The notes under the pieces are model-generated. The model saw only the letters and a list, made by a program, of their open reading frames with translations, was not told the origin of the DNA and did not search any database. This document shows positions 15,640 through 23,877 of a stretch of 64,000 nt of DNA, in pieces. A program made the position numbers and the translations under genes. Positions within the stretch are counted from its first letter, which is position 1. Every line of letters begins with the position of its first letter. The DNA is from Planctomycetota bacterium (GTDB lineage: Bacteria > Planctomycetota > UBA1135 > GCA-002686595), in NCBI GenBank assembly GCA_002686265.1, contig NZBA01000108.1:1-64000 (forward strand), read 5' to 3'.

Positions 15640-17247
15640 CTAGGGGGACACCTGCAGGCGGTGCCAAACACTCACGGACTTCTGTCCGTTCCGGTCACGG
15701 GCTTCGCCATCCCAAATTGCGAAGGCGAGGAAGGCTGACAGCCCGGGGGACAGAACGGGCTCGCCCTCGATCTCGGCGGTCATCGACCGCGTGAAGACGA
15801 TGTCCCAGTATCCTCCCTCCCAGCTGCTATCCGCGGTCCAGGAGGAGGGGGCGCCACCGGGCCGCGGACCCACGGTGCCGAAGCCCTGTGCCATCAGCGC
15901 CTCGGCAGCCTGGGGGCGCGTGGCGACCGACTGCGGATTGCCTACGGCGCGCGCCGTTATCGACTGCTCGAGAAGATCGCCGACCAGCTCCGGGAAATCG
16001 TCGTCGACCATCCCAGGGTAGCGATCGCGCATGCCGCGGGCGGCGACTGCGTCGGCCACCCATGCGGCGCGCCAGAAGGCGATGTCGACCGGGTGGTCCG
16101 TGGCCCCCATCGCGAACAGGGGCGGGTCCCGCTCGACCGAGATCTCGATCGCCGCGCAGTCGCTGAAGGACTGCGGGCCCAAGAGGTCTCCGTTGTTCGA
16201 CATGTCGCGCCAGGAGAGGCGGAAGGCGATTCCCTCGCCGTCGTGGAGCGCGCGCACGATGATGCCCTCGACGCGCTGGTCTCGCCACCAGAGCGGCGCC
16301 AACGCGATCCACGTGCCATCGGTGCTCGACCAGGCCGGGTCGTTCGGGTCGGTGGGCAGCGGGCCGGACGTGCGGGCCACTGGAACGGTGCGGCGGCTCT
16401 GCACCACCCGCTCCTGGGCGCCCGGCTTGATGAGGCTGCGAACGAACGCGGAGAGGGCGGCAATGTCGTCCGGGTCGTCGTAGCTCGTCGCGGGCATCGG
16501 ACTCCCGGGCAGGCCGCCCAGGATCCGATTCACGATGTCCTTGTGCCCCGACCCGCCCTTGAAGATGCCGACGGTGAAATCGCGCGCGGTGTTCGGAGTG
16601 CCGTCTTCGTTCTTCAGCTCACCGGCAAGGTTGACCGGTGCGTTCCCGGTACCGTCCGCGCCGTGACATGCCGCGCAGGTCTTCAGGAACAATCGTCGTC
16701 CCCGAGCCAGGGTGACCGGGTCGTCGTGCGCGGGTGGCCCCGTATCGATCGAATCCCCGGGGATCACCTTCTCGGCGACGATTTCGCGCGCCTCGGTCTC
16801 GGACAGGTTCTCCTCTTGCTCCTCGGCCCAGGTCAAGAGGTCCGCGACCTGCCCCTCGATCGAGAGCTCGCGTACGTAGAGGGCCAGGCTCCAAAGATCC
16901 TCCTCCGCGAGCCATCCCCAGGGCGGCATCGACGATCCCGGCATGCCGCGCCGGATGGTCTCGATCAGGTCGGCTTGCGTGGGGATGCCGTTGGTCGTCG
17001 AGACGAGACGGAAGCGCCCGCTAGCCAAGTTGCGCGGTGCGGGGTGGAGGAGGTAAGCAGCGTCTCCGTTCCCCCTTCCCTCGCCTCCATGGCAGACCGA
17101 GCAATGGCGATCGTAAAGTCCGCGACCGCGCTCCAGGTCGTGCGTAGGCCGCGGATCCGCGTCGCCGCCCAGCGCCAAGAGCACTGCGGGGACTGCAACG
17201 ACCACGAGTAAACCGAACGAGCCCAAGCCGACCGAGGTTGTTTGCAT
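15640..17247 (-). CDS. Triheme gamma subunit: diheme cytochrome c fused to ethylbenzene-dehydrogenase-like haem domain
   Basis: 535 residues. A signal anchor (residues about 6-27) is followed by two class I cytochrome c domains with CSVCH (about 51) and CAACH (about 190), each with a later Met in a 'GxxxxxMPP/SPMPA' context. Residues about 290-535 form an ethylbenzene-dehydrogenase gamma-type domain ('DPAWSSTDGTWIALAPLWW', then 'GYWDIVFTRSM'), which binds one b-type haem. NxrC-like and EbdC-like subunits serve as the electron exit of type II molybdoenzymes; here the soluble cytochrome partner is fused on. It is the first gene of the cluster, with GAGAGG before the ATG. Confidence 0.88.
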   Translation of the reverse strand: MQTTSVGLGSFGLLVVVAVPAVLLALGGDADPRPTHDLERGRGLYDRHCSVCHGGEGRGNGDAAYLLHPAPRNLASGRFRLVSTTNGIPTQADLIETIRRGMPGSSMPPWGWLAEEDLWSLALYVRELSIEGQVADLLTWAEEQEENLSETEAREIVAEKVIPGDSIDTGPPAHDDPVTLARGRRLFLKTCAACHGADGTGNAPVNLAGELKNEDGTPNTARDFTVGIFKGGSGHKDIVNRILGGLPGSPMPATSYDDPDDIAALSAFVRSLIKPGAQERVVQSRRTVPVARTSGPLPTDPNDPAWSSTDGTWIALAPLWWRDQRVEGIIVRALHDGEGIAFRLSWRDMSNNGDLLGPQSFSDCAAIEISVERDPPLFAMGATDHPVDIAFWRAAWVADAVAARGMRDRYPGMVDDDFPELVGDLLEQSITARAVGNPQSVATRPQAAEALMAQGFGTVGPRPGGAPSSWTADSSWEGGYWDIVFTRSMTAEIEGEPVLSPGLSAFLAFAIWDGEARDRNGQKSVSVWHRLQVSP

Positions 17248-17489
17248 TCAGGCGCCTCTCTGGGGGTGTGACCGTGCGTCGGATCCTGCGACGTGCCCAT
17301 TTCCCGGGAAGATGCCCTCCGACGGTATGGGTCCTTGGGCGTACTCGCGATGGTCCAGGTTCGAAGATAGCGCAGTTCTCCCGCGCGGAACTCCGCAGTG
17401 CGCGGGCCTCGACTACGCACTCCGCAGGCCGCGGCCGCTGAGCGGGTGGCGGTGGTGTCCTCGAAGGGAGGTTCGACGGCCAACGGTCC
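17248..17489. other. Upstream region of the exported molybdoenzyme cluster
   Basis: This is the presumed promoter region of the minus-strand gamma-alpha-beta cluster. I see no convincing sigma-70 or sigma-54 motif and no copy of the CTATGCA element found at the other nitrate genes. Beyond it lies degraded coding sequence. Confidence 0.45.
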
Positions 17490-17992
17490 CTGACGACCGC
17501 CTGGAATCGGGAGGAAGACGTAGGCACGGGGCTCTTGTCGCCGGCGAGCTCGGCGGTGCGCAGTGGTTCCTCGGCGGCCCGTGCCGGCTCGACTCCGCGC
17601 CCGAGGAACAGGTTGAGGTAGCGGAACTCGACCGACGCGCTCCCCATCCAATCGACCGAGATCCGGTAACCTGAGGCCCCTGCGAACGAGGGCTCTCGGC
17701 CACGGACCTTGTTGGTTTCGTCCGGGATCTTCCTGGCCACTACCTCGCGGGCGGAGAAGTACACCGGCCGAAGCCGCGGCAGACCCGCGAGGGCCTGGGC
17801 GACACGTCCAGGTGGAATGACCTCGTCACGGTTCTCGAGACCGGCGCTCGTCGCGTGACTCGAGATCAGCAGGATCACAGGGCCGTCGAGCCAGGCGATC
17901 TGGCGTTCCCACCCCTCCGAGCTCACCCCGTCGGTGGACGATCGGCGGTGGACCCTGACGCCTTCTTGGTGGTCGAGGATCGACTCGAACAT
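17490..17992 (-). pseudogene. Fragment of a CHAT/caspase-like protein (weak)
   Basis: About 167 codons look coding: GEMFESILDHQEGVRVHRR, then GPVILLISSHATSAGLENRD, VAQALAGLPRLRPVYFSARE, and VDWMGSASVEFRYLNLFLG. The spacing of 'LISSH', an 'i....vaqAL' helix and 'vYFSA' recalls small CHAT/caspase-like proteins ('LSCHG...ELA..L......FSAC'), but the catalytic Cys is absent (FSAR). After about 17490 the frame becomes low-complexity. There is no convincing start or stop, so I treat it as a relic. Family assignment is tentative. Confidence 0.4.
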
Positions 17993-17995
17993 CTC

Positions 17996-18224
17996 GCCGA
18001 AGGCGACCGGGGTCGCGCTCGTGCTGCCCTCCTACGACAGCCGCAAGGGAATGGGCGACGACGCACGGCGCATGATCCGGCACGAGCCGCTCACCGAGCA
18101 GGCGCTGATGTCGGTCCCGACCTCCCTGACCGACCGCTCGATCGACATCGACACCTTCGTCGCCCCAGAGGCGCACGGGGAGCTGTCGAGGCAATTCCGC
18201 ACGCTCGAGTCGCTGGAGCTCTGA
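17996..18224 (+). pseudogene. 3' fragment of an unrecognised gene
   Basis: About 75 codons ending at TGA 18222-18224 have good codon character: GVALVLPSYDSRKGMGDDAR, EQALMSVPTSLTDRSIDIDT and QFRTLESLEL. The 5' part is missing; upstream the strand is occupied by the oppositely oriented CHAT-like fragment, so the two relics abut head to head. A strong hairpin directly follows its stop, as expected for the true end of a gene. I do not recognise the family. Confidence 0.4.
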
Positions 18225-18225
18225 G

Positions 18226-18267
18226 CGCAATCATGCCCCCGGGCTCCGGCCCGGGGGCATGATTGCG
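18226..18267. terminator. 18-bp perfect hairpin, likely bidirectional terminator
   Basis: CGCAATCATGCCCCCGGG at 18226-18243 pairs perfectly with 18250-18267 around a 6-base loop (CTCCGG). It starts two bases after the stop of the plus-strand relic. No T-tract follows on either side, so it may act by stem strength alone or protect RNA ends. Confidence 0.75.
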
Positions 18268-18332
18268 GATCGCCGCTGCCCACATCGGCCCCTGGCTCGG
18301 GCGGCGGGGGTGCCCTAGTGTCTCCGTCTCGA

Positions 18333-18587
18333 ATGAAGGCACCCCACCCTGAAGTGACGCGTGTCCGCTGCAGAGCGCGCGCGTTGTTCCTGCTGCTCCT
18401 CGCGTGCTCCCCGCTCGCCGGCTGCGGGTCGGTCGAGTTCTACGAGCGCCGCCATCTCGCCGAGCGTCACATGCTCCTCGACGACGGCCCGGGCGAGGCG
18501 CACTTCTACCAGAAGACCATCTACTCGATGGAGGGCAGCGCCGGCGGTGTCGGCGCGAGCGCGGGAGGAGGGTGCGGATGTTACTGA
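18333..18587 (+). CDS. DUF4266 small lipoprotein
   Basis: 84 residues with a lipoprotein signal (LLLLACSPLAGC, lipobox LAGC) and a short mature part: VEFYERRHLAERHMLLDD, HFYQKTIYSMEGSAGG and a Gly/Cys-rich end GGGCGCY. This is the DUF4266 pattern ('YERe.LAd..M..........h....reG..GG...gGGCGCN'). DUF4266 genes normally sit beside DUF3570, a TlpA-type thioredoxin and an ApbE flavin transferase, exactly the genes that follow here. The ATG was chosen over a GTG five codons upstream. It overlaps the DUF3570 gene by 10 bases. The molecular role of the family is unknown. Confidence 0.85.
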   Translation: MKAPHPEVTRVRCRARALFLLLLACSPLAGCGSVEFYERRHLAERHMLLDDGPGEAHFYQKTIYSMEGSAGGVGASAGGGCGCY

Positions 18588-19756
18588 TTCCGCGCGCCCT
18601 CGCGGGTCTCGCGCCGGCCTGCCTGGCGGCAGCCGCCCCCGCTCTCGCTCAGGAGATGGCCCAGGGGACGGCGGAAGAGGAACCTGAGATCGGCTCGCGC
18701 TCCCTGCGCGTGCAGCTCGGCACCTATGTCCACGACGACTCCGGCGACGGCAATCCGTTCCTCGACGAGGACCTCGTCGTCATCGAGCCCGCCGTGATCT
18801 TCGACCACCAGCTCAGCGAGAGCTTCGGCTACAGCGTGGACTTCAGCTACGACTTCATCTCGGCCGCGTCGATCGATCGCCTGGGTTCCTTCCCGGAGCA
18901 GAGCGGCGCCTCGCGTGACAACTACATCGGCGCCGACGTCGCCTTTCGCCACCGCACCTCCGAGGAGACGCTCTTCGGCTGGCACGTCGGTCTCAGCCAC
19001 GAGTACGACTACAACTCGCTGCGGCTCGGCGGTGATGTCACCCTCGACCGCTCCCACGGCCAGATCCTCAACCTCGGCCTGAACGCCTACTACGACGTCG
19101 TCGACATCATCCGCTTCGACGGCAGCGAGGACGAGGGCTCGGATGAGCGTCTCTCGGGCAGCGCCACGGCGAAGTGGTATCGGCCGCTCTCGTCCAAGAT
19201 GCACGCCGAGCTAGGCCTCACCCTCGCGCACCAGAGCGGCTTCCTCGAGACCCCCTACAACGCGGTCGTGATCGAGGACCCCGATCTGCCGCCCAACCCG
19301 AATCTCGACAACGAGGCGCGCGGCTTCGAGATCACCGAGGAGCTGCCCGACTCGCGCTCCCGCGGCGTGCTCTTCGGCCGCGCGCGGCGCTGGATCGGGC
19401 CGCGCACGGCGCTCGAGCTCGGAGGCCGGCTGTACGTCGACGATTGGGGCATCGAGAGCGTGACGGTCGAGCCGCGGCTCTACAGGACCTTGGTCGCCGA
19501 CGAGCTCGACCTGCGCCTGCGCTACCGCTTCTACACCCAGTCCGCGGCGGACTTCTTCAGCGAGAGCTTCATCGAGGAGGTCCCTCTGCGCACGCAGGAC
19601 TCCGATCTGGCCGACTTCGATTCCCACACCTTCGGGACGCGCCTCACCTGGCAGCGCTCGGCGACCTCGTCGATCGACCTCGACCTCAACTACACCTTGC
19701 GCAGCGACGGCTTGGACCACATCTACACTCTGCTCGGCTGGTCATGGAACTTCTGA
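18578..19756 (+). CDS. DUF3570 outer-membrane-type beta-barrel protein
   Basis: 392 residues. The ATG at 18578 has GGAGGAGGG upstream and a signal peptide (LLIPRALAGLAPACLAAAAPALAQ). The mature protein alternates short beta strands with aromatic girdles (YSVDFSYDFISAASID, LSHEYDYNSLRLGG, LRLRYRFYTQSAADFF) and ends in an aromatic strand (HIYTLLGWSWNF) with terminal Phe, typical of an outer-membrane barrel. 'SFGYSVDFSYDFISAASID' matches the DUF3570 pattern. It overlaps DUF4266 before it and the thioredoxin-ApbE gene after it by 10-13 bases, so the three are one translationally coupled unit. Confidence 0.87.
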   Translation: MLLIPRALAGLAPACLAAAAPALAQEMAQGTAEEEPEIGSRSLRVQLGTYVHDDSGDGNPFLDEDLVVIEPAVIFDHQLSESFGYSVDFSYDFISAASIDRLGSFPEQSGASRDNYIGADVAFRHRTSEETLFGWHVGLSHEYDYNSLRLGGDVTLDRSHGQILNLGLNAYYDVVDIIRFDGSEDEGSDERLSGSATAKWYRPLSSKMHAELGLTLAHQSGFLETPYNAVVIEDPDLPPNPNLDNEARGFEITEELPDSRSRGVLFGRARRWIGPRTALELGGRLYVDDWGIESVTVEPRLYRTLVADELDLRLRYRFYTQSAADFFSESFIEEVPLRTQDSDLADFDSHTFGTRLTWQRSATSSIDLDLNYTLRSDGLDHIYTLLGWSWNF

Positions 19757-21183
19757 GCAAGAACGCGGTGAGCGGAATCGCCTGGGCCGCCCTGGCCCTC
19801 GCCGGCTGCGCCGGCGCGCCCTCCGCCGCTCCGCCGACGACCCTGCAGGAGCTGGCCGGCGTCTTGACCGACCTAGACGGCGCCACCCACGACGTCGACG
19901 CCGCCCTGCGGGACGGCCGCCGGGTCGCCTTGGTCTTCTGGCAGACCTGGTGCGAGTCGTGCCTGCGCGAGGGGCCCGCGCTCGCGCGCGCCGCCAAGCG
20001 GCTGGAAGGCGAGATCGACTTCCTAGGCGTCATCCCAGGCCCCGACGAGCAGGTGGACGAGGCCGAGGTGCGGCGCGTGGCCGCATCTCTAGGCCTGAGT
20101 TACCCGCAGGTCCGCGATCGCGACCTGGCTTGGACGCACGCCCTCGCCGTCGAGGGCACGCCGACGATCGTCGTCCTCGGCCCCGGGCGCGAGGTGCTCT
20201 ACCACGGCCACCGGCCGCCGAGTGATTGGAGCGCACTCTCCCGGGCCGCGACCCAGTTGCTCCAGCGCGAGCTGGCCGTGATGGGAACGCAGCTCCAACT
20301 GGAGGTGCTAGGAGAGGACGCCGATCAGTTGGAGCGAGCCATGGACGCCGCCGTGGCGGAGCTCCTGCGCGTCGAGGACCTGATGACCGATTGGCGTCCG
20401 TCGGAGCTGATGCGCCTCAACGAGGCCGCCGGCACAGGGCCGGTGGAGGTTCCCGCCGAGCTGACCGAGATGATCGCCCGCGCCCTGGAGATCGCAAGCT
20501 TGACCGGTGGCGCCTTCGACCCCACCTACGCGGGGGCGGGCGCCCTGTGGGACTACCGCTCGACGCCTCCGCGCGTGCCCTCCCCGACGGCAATCGAGGC
20601 CGCCCTGGAGGTCGTCGGCCACGAGCGCGTGCGCGTGGACTTGGGCGCGAGCACGGTCGCGCTGCCCGCCGGGGCGCGCCTCGGCCTAGGCGGCATCGCG
20701 AAAGGCTACGGCGTGGACCGCGCCATGGCGATCTTGATGGAGCACGGCGTCGAGCACGCCCTGGTGAACGCGGGCGGCGACCTGAAGGCCCTCGGCACCA
20801 AGCACGGCGAGCTGTGGCAGATTGCGATCCGCCACCCGCGCGACCGCGAGCGCGCCCTGGCGGTGATCCCGATCTCTAACGCCTGCGTCGTGACCTCGGG
20901 AGACTACGAGCGATTCTTCGAGCACGAGGGGCGCCGCTACCACCATGTGATCGACCCGCGCACCGGCTATCCCTCGGAGGGCTGCATGAGCGCGACGGTC
21001 GTCGCCCCCGACGCGGCCTACGCCGACGCCCTCGCCACGGCGCTGTGCGTCCTCGCGCCCCCCGAGGGGCTGGCCTTGGTCGCCACGCTCGCGCGGGTCG
21101 AAGCCCTCCTGGTGGACATGGAGGGCAGGCTGCACGCATCCGAGGCGCTGAAGGGCGCGCTCGCCGCCGGGTCTGGGGGCTGA
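19744..21183 (+). CDS. Lipoprotein fusing a TlpA-like thioredoxin domain to an ApbE flavin transferase
   Basis: 479 residues. A lipoprotein signal (IAWAALALAGC) is followed by a thioredoxin-like domain (about 35-175) with active-site CESC in 'FWQTWCESCLREGP' and the cis-Pro in 'VEGTPTIVVLG'. Residues about 180-475 form an ApbE domain: MGTQLQLEV, a 'TGGAFDPTYAGAGALWDY' segment, LGGIAKGYGVDRA, NAGGDLKALG, and the late 'YHHVIDPRTGYPS' with the metal/FMN-binding D-x-x-TG. ApbE proteins attach FMN to threonine in exported redox proteins. Separate TlpA and ApbE genes usually accompany DUF4266/DUF3570; here they are fused. The ATG overlaps the DUF3570 stop by 13 bases. Confidence 0.88.
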   Translation: MELLSKNAVSGIAWAALALAGCAGAPSAAPPTTLQELAGVLTDLDGATHDVDAALRDGRRVALVFWQTWCESCLREGPALARAAKRLEGEIDFLGVIPGPDEQVDEAEVRRVAASLGLSYPQVRDRDLAWTHALAVEGTPTIVVLGPGREVLYHGHRPPSDWSALSRAATQLLQRELAVMGTQLQLEVLGEDADQLERAMDAAVAELLRVEDLMTDWRPSELMRLNEAAGTGPVEVPAELTEMIARALEIASLTGGAFDPTYAGAGALWDYRSTPPRVPSPTAIEAALEVVGHERVRVDLGASTVALPAGARLGLGGIAKGYGVDRAMAILMEHGVEHALVNAGGDLKALGTKHGELWQIAIRHPRDRERALAVIPISNACVVTSGDYERFFEHEGRRYHHVIDPRTGYPSEGCMSATVVAPDAAYADALATALCVLAPPEGLALVATLARVEALLVDMEGRLHASEALKGALAAGSGG

Positions 21184-21184
21184 G

Positions 21185-22459
21185 TCAGGCGGGAGCGGGC
21201 GCCGGCGGAAGGCCGGCGGAGTAGTCGCGGGCCAGCCGCTCCCAGCCGCGCAGGGTGGCGCGGATCGAGCGCTGGGCGTGGCGGATGGCACGCCGCAGGT
21301 GCGCGAGCTCGCGTTCGGTGGCGCGCCGCAGCTCCCTCGTCGCCGCGCTCGCAGCCCGGCGCTGGCCGTCGCGGTGGGCGGCGCGCAGGGCCTTGAGCTC
21401 CACAAGCCGCAGCTCGGCCTTGGCCTGCGTCGCGAGCAACTGGTCGCGCAACGCCGTCTTCCCCCCGCGCAGCCCTTCGAGGAACTGGTCTCGGCGGGAG
21501 AGCAGCTCCTCGCGCTTGTTCTCCAGCATGGCGCTCCATTCCTCGGCGCTGTGGGCGCCCCAGGCTTCCATGCGCGTGGCGAGGGAGCGGCAGCTCTCCT
21601 CGAAGCGCGTGGTCAGGACGATATCGACGGGCGCTCTGTGGAGGTCGCTGGCGAGGCCGACGCGGCTCAGACACCAGATCAACCACTTGGTTGGATCGCA
21701 GTTGTACCAGCGCGGTCCATTGCGGTAGTCGGCTTGGAAGGAGTGGTGATAGTTGTGGTAGCCCTCGCCGAGGGTGAACAGGGAGAGGAACCAGTTGTCG
21801 CGGCTGCTCGTTCCCTTCGACCACGGCTGCGTGCCCCACACGTGCGCGGCGGAGTTGATCAGGAAGGTCAGGTGTTGGACGACGACGATGCGCAGCAGAA
21901 CGGCGACGACGAGCATCCCGAGCAGGTGCCCGCCGATGAGGGTGGCCAAGCCCGCGAGGATCAGGTTGGTGGCGACGGCGACGGCGAGGTAGTGCTCGTG
22001 CTGCCAGGCGAGGATCGGATCGCGTCGTAGGTCGGGGACGTTGGTGTAGTCGTTCCCCTGTGCGCCTTCGAAGAAGATCCATCCCATGTGCGAGTACCAG
22101 AACCCTCGCGTGGCGTCGTAGGGATCACCGTCGGTGTCGGTCTCCGAGTGGTGGTAGCGGTGGTCGCTGCTCCAGGCGATGGCGCTGTTCTGGCATGCGG
22201 CGGCCCCTAGCGCCGCGTAGACCAAGCGCAGGGGCGCGGGGGCCCGGTAGCCGCAGTGGGAGAAGAGGCGGTGGTAGCCGGCGGTGATTCCCAGCCCGGT
22301 GAGCCACCACAGGACGACCGCCGCGCCCACCTCCGCCCATCCGATCCCCACGGTCATCCCGTAGGCGACGGTGGCGGCGACGGCGATGACGGGGAAGACC
22401 GTCAGGAACAAGGCGTTGCGCCAGATGATCGGACGACGAGGTAGGGGCGGTCGGGACAC
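21185..22459 (-). CDS. Acyl-CoA/fatty acid delta-9-type desaturase with C-terminal coiled coil
   Basis: 424 residues. Membrane di-iron desaturase with the three histidine boxes HRLFSH, HRYHH and HNYHH, in the order and spacing of acyl-CoA delta-9 desaturases, between four membrane spans. It would introduce a double bond into membrane fatty acyl chains. After the catalytic part (about residue 270) comes an unusual helical, charged extension of about 150 residues (LENKREELLSRRDQFLEGL, then repeated A/R/E-rich helix), predicted coiled coil. The start is uncertain: GTG at 22459 fits the family N-terminus (RPPLPRRPIIWRNALFL); an ATG at 22549 with GGAG upstream is the alternative. Its stop is one base from that of the convergent ApbE fusion. 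Confidence 0.87.
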   Translation of the reverse strand: MSRPPLPRRPIIWRNALFLTVFPVIAVAATVAYGMTVGIGWAEVGAAVVLWWLTGLGITAGYHRLFSHCGYRAPAPLRLVYAALGAAACQNSAIAWSSDHRYHHSETDTDGDPYDATRGFWYSHMGWIFFEGAQGNDYTNVPDLRRDPILAWQHEHYLAVAVATNLILAGLATLIGGHLLGMLVVAVLLRIVVVQHLTFLINSAAHVWGTQPWSKGTSSRDNWFLSLFTLGEGYHNYHHSFQADYRNGPRWYNCDPTKWLIWCLSRVGLASDLHRAPVDIVLTTRFEESCRSLATRMEAWGAHSAEEWSAMLENKREELLSRRDQFLEGLRGGKTALRDQLLATQAKAELRLVELKALRAAHRDGQRRAASAATRELRRATERELAHLRRAIRHAQRSIRATLRGWERLARDYSAGLPPAPAPA

Positions 22460-22728
22460 GGTGGTCTCGCTCTCGTGGTGATGAGTGGACGAAGGTGGGG
22501 ACCAGAGCCTAGCACCCGCTGGAGAACGGCCGTAGCGAGACGCGGACATCTTCGTCGCTCCAAGGGAGGGCGAAGCCGGAGGGGGGCGCGTTCTCCATGG
22601 GCTGCCAGTCCACGACGCCCGCGGGTGCACGTTCGAGAGCATCCTCTCCCCTCTTGGGAGGTGCGCCGCTGGGATTGTGCGGCCCTGGAAGCTTGGAAGC
22701 GGGACGCCGAGCGGGCTAACTGGCGCAG

Positions 22729-23877
22729 ATGAGGGTCGGACTCGACTACAGGGCTGGGCTGGTCAACCGCGAGGGCATCGGACGCTACACGCGCGAGCTC
22801 GTGCGGGCGCTGTGCGGACTGGGGTTCGACGGGAACTTGGGGCTGTTCGGCTACACACTGGCCACCCAGCGCTTCTCCCCCGCCGAGCTGGGCATCGAAG
22901 GGTCGCGCACCGAGCTCGTGCGCCTGCGGATGCCCGCGCGCTGGACGCCTTGGCTGCTCGAACGCCTCCGCAAGGGCGTCGACGACCTCGTCGGCGGCTG
23001 CGCGGTCTACCACCACACCCAACCGAACCTGCTGGCCGTGCGCGAAGCCGCGGAGGTCGTGACGATCTTCGATTGCATCTACACCCTCGACGCAGGCTAC
23101 ATGGACCCCGCCGGCGCCGAGCGCATGACCGCCGTGGCCCGAGAGATGGTCGAGCGCGCTCGCCGCATTCTGGTCCCCAGCGAGTTCGTCGGCGCGGAGG
23201 TCGTCATGGCACTCGGCGCCCACCCCGGCCGGATCAGCATCACGCGCCTGGGCTGCGACCACATCGTCCGCGGCCTACCGCCGGGAGGATTCGGTGAAGC
23301 CGCGAGCCCCTACATCCTGACCGTCTCTCGCGTCGATCCGCGCAAGAACCACCCGCGCATGCTGGAGGCCTTCGAGCTCCTCGTGCGCGACGGCTTCCCT
23401 CATCGTTGGGTGATCGCCGGGCCCGCGGGCTGGGGCTCTGACGCCTTCGAACGCGCCCTGGCGGCCTCGCCCGCGCGCGAGCGAGTCGAGTGGCGCCGTG
23501 AGGTTCCCGACGGCGAGCTGACACGGCTCTACGCCGGAGCCGACGCCTTCCTGTTCGCCAGCCTCAACGAGGGTTTCGGCCTGCCACCGCTCGAGGCCAT
23601 GGCCTGCGGGACGCCGGTCGTGACGAGCTGCGTCACGTCCCTGCCCGAGGTGTGCGGCGACGCCGCCCTGCTGGTCGAGCCCACCGACCCCGGGCAGATC
23701 TTCGAGGCCGCACGCCGGGTCCTCTCCGATCCGGAGTTGGCCGCGGACCTCGTGCGCCGCGGCAACATCCGCGCTCGCGCCCTTACCTGGCGCGAGTGCG
23801 CGCGGAGCACGTTGCGCGCCTACCGCGCCGCGACCATGCCCGACGGCGGCGAGCCCGCCCTGCGACGCTCCCTCTGA
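22729..23877 (+). CDS. GT4-type glycosyltransferase
   Basis: 382 residues, GT-B fold. The N-terminal domain carries 'GIGRYTRELVRAL' and the C-terminal domain 'YILTVSRVDPRKNHPRMLEAF', 'RWVIAGPAGWG', and the nucleotide-sugar E-x7-E motif in 'LNEGFGLPPLEAMACGTPVV'. It would move a sugar from a nucleotide donor to a lipid or polysaccharide acceptor at the cytoplasmic face. No companion polysaccharide genes are present, so the acceptor is unknown. The 3' end overlaps the convergent lipoprotein gene by 58 bases. Confidence 0.92.
   Translation: MRVGLDYRAGLVNREGIGRYTRELVRALCGLGFDGNLGLFGYTLATQRFSPAELGIEGSRTELVRLRMPARWTPWLLERLRKGVDDLVGGCAVYHHTQPNLLAVREAAEVVTIFDCIYTLDAGYMDPAGAERMTAVAREMVERARRILVPSEFVGAEVVMALGAHPGRISITRLGCDHIVRGLPPGGFGEAASPYILTVSRVDPRKNHPRMLEAFELLVRDGFPHRWVIAGPAGWGSDAFERALAASPARERVEWRREVPDGELTRLYAGADAFLFASLNEGFGLPPLEAMACGTPVVTSCVTSLPEVCGDAALLVEPTDPGQIFEAARRVLSDPELAADLVRRGNIRARALTWRECARSTLRAYRAATMPDGGEPALRRSL

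Noticed and set aside
12072..17247. Calling the organism a nitrite oxidiser from the NXR-like genes
   Set aside because: The lineage includes nitrate reductases and other oxyanion enzymes; direction and substrate cannot be read from the sequence.
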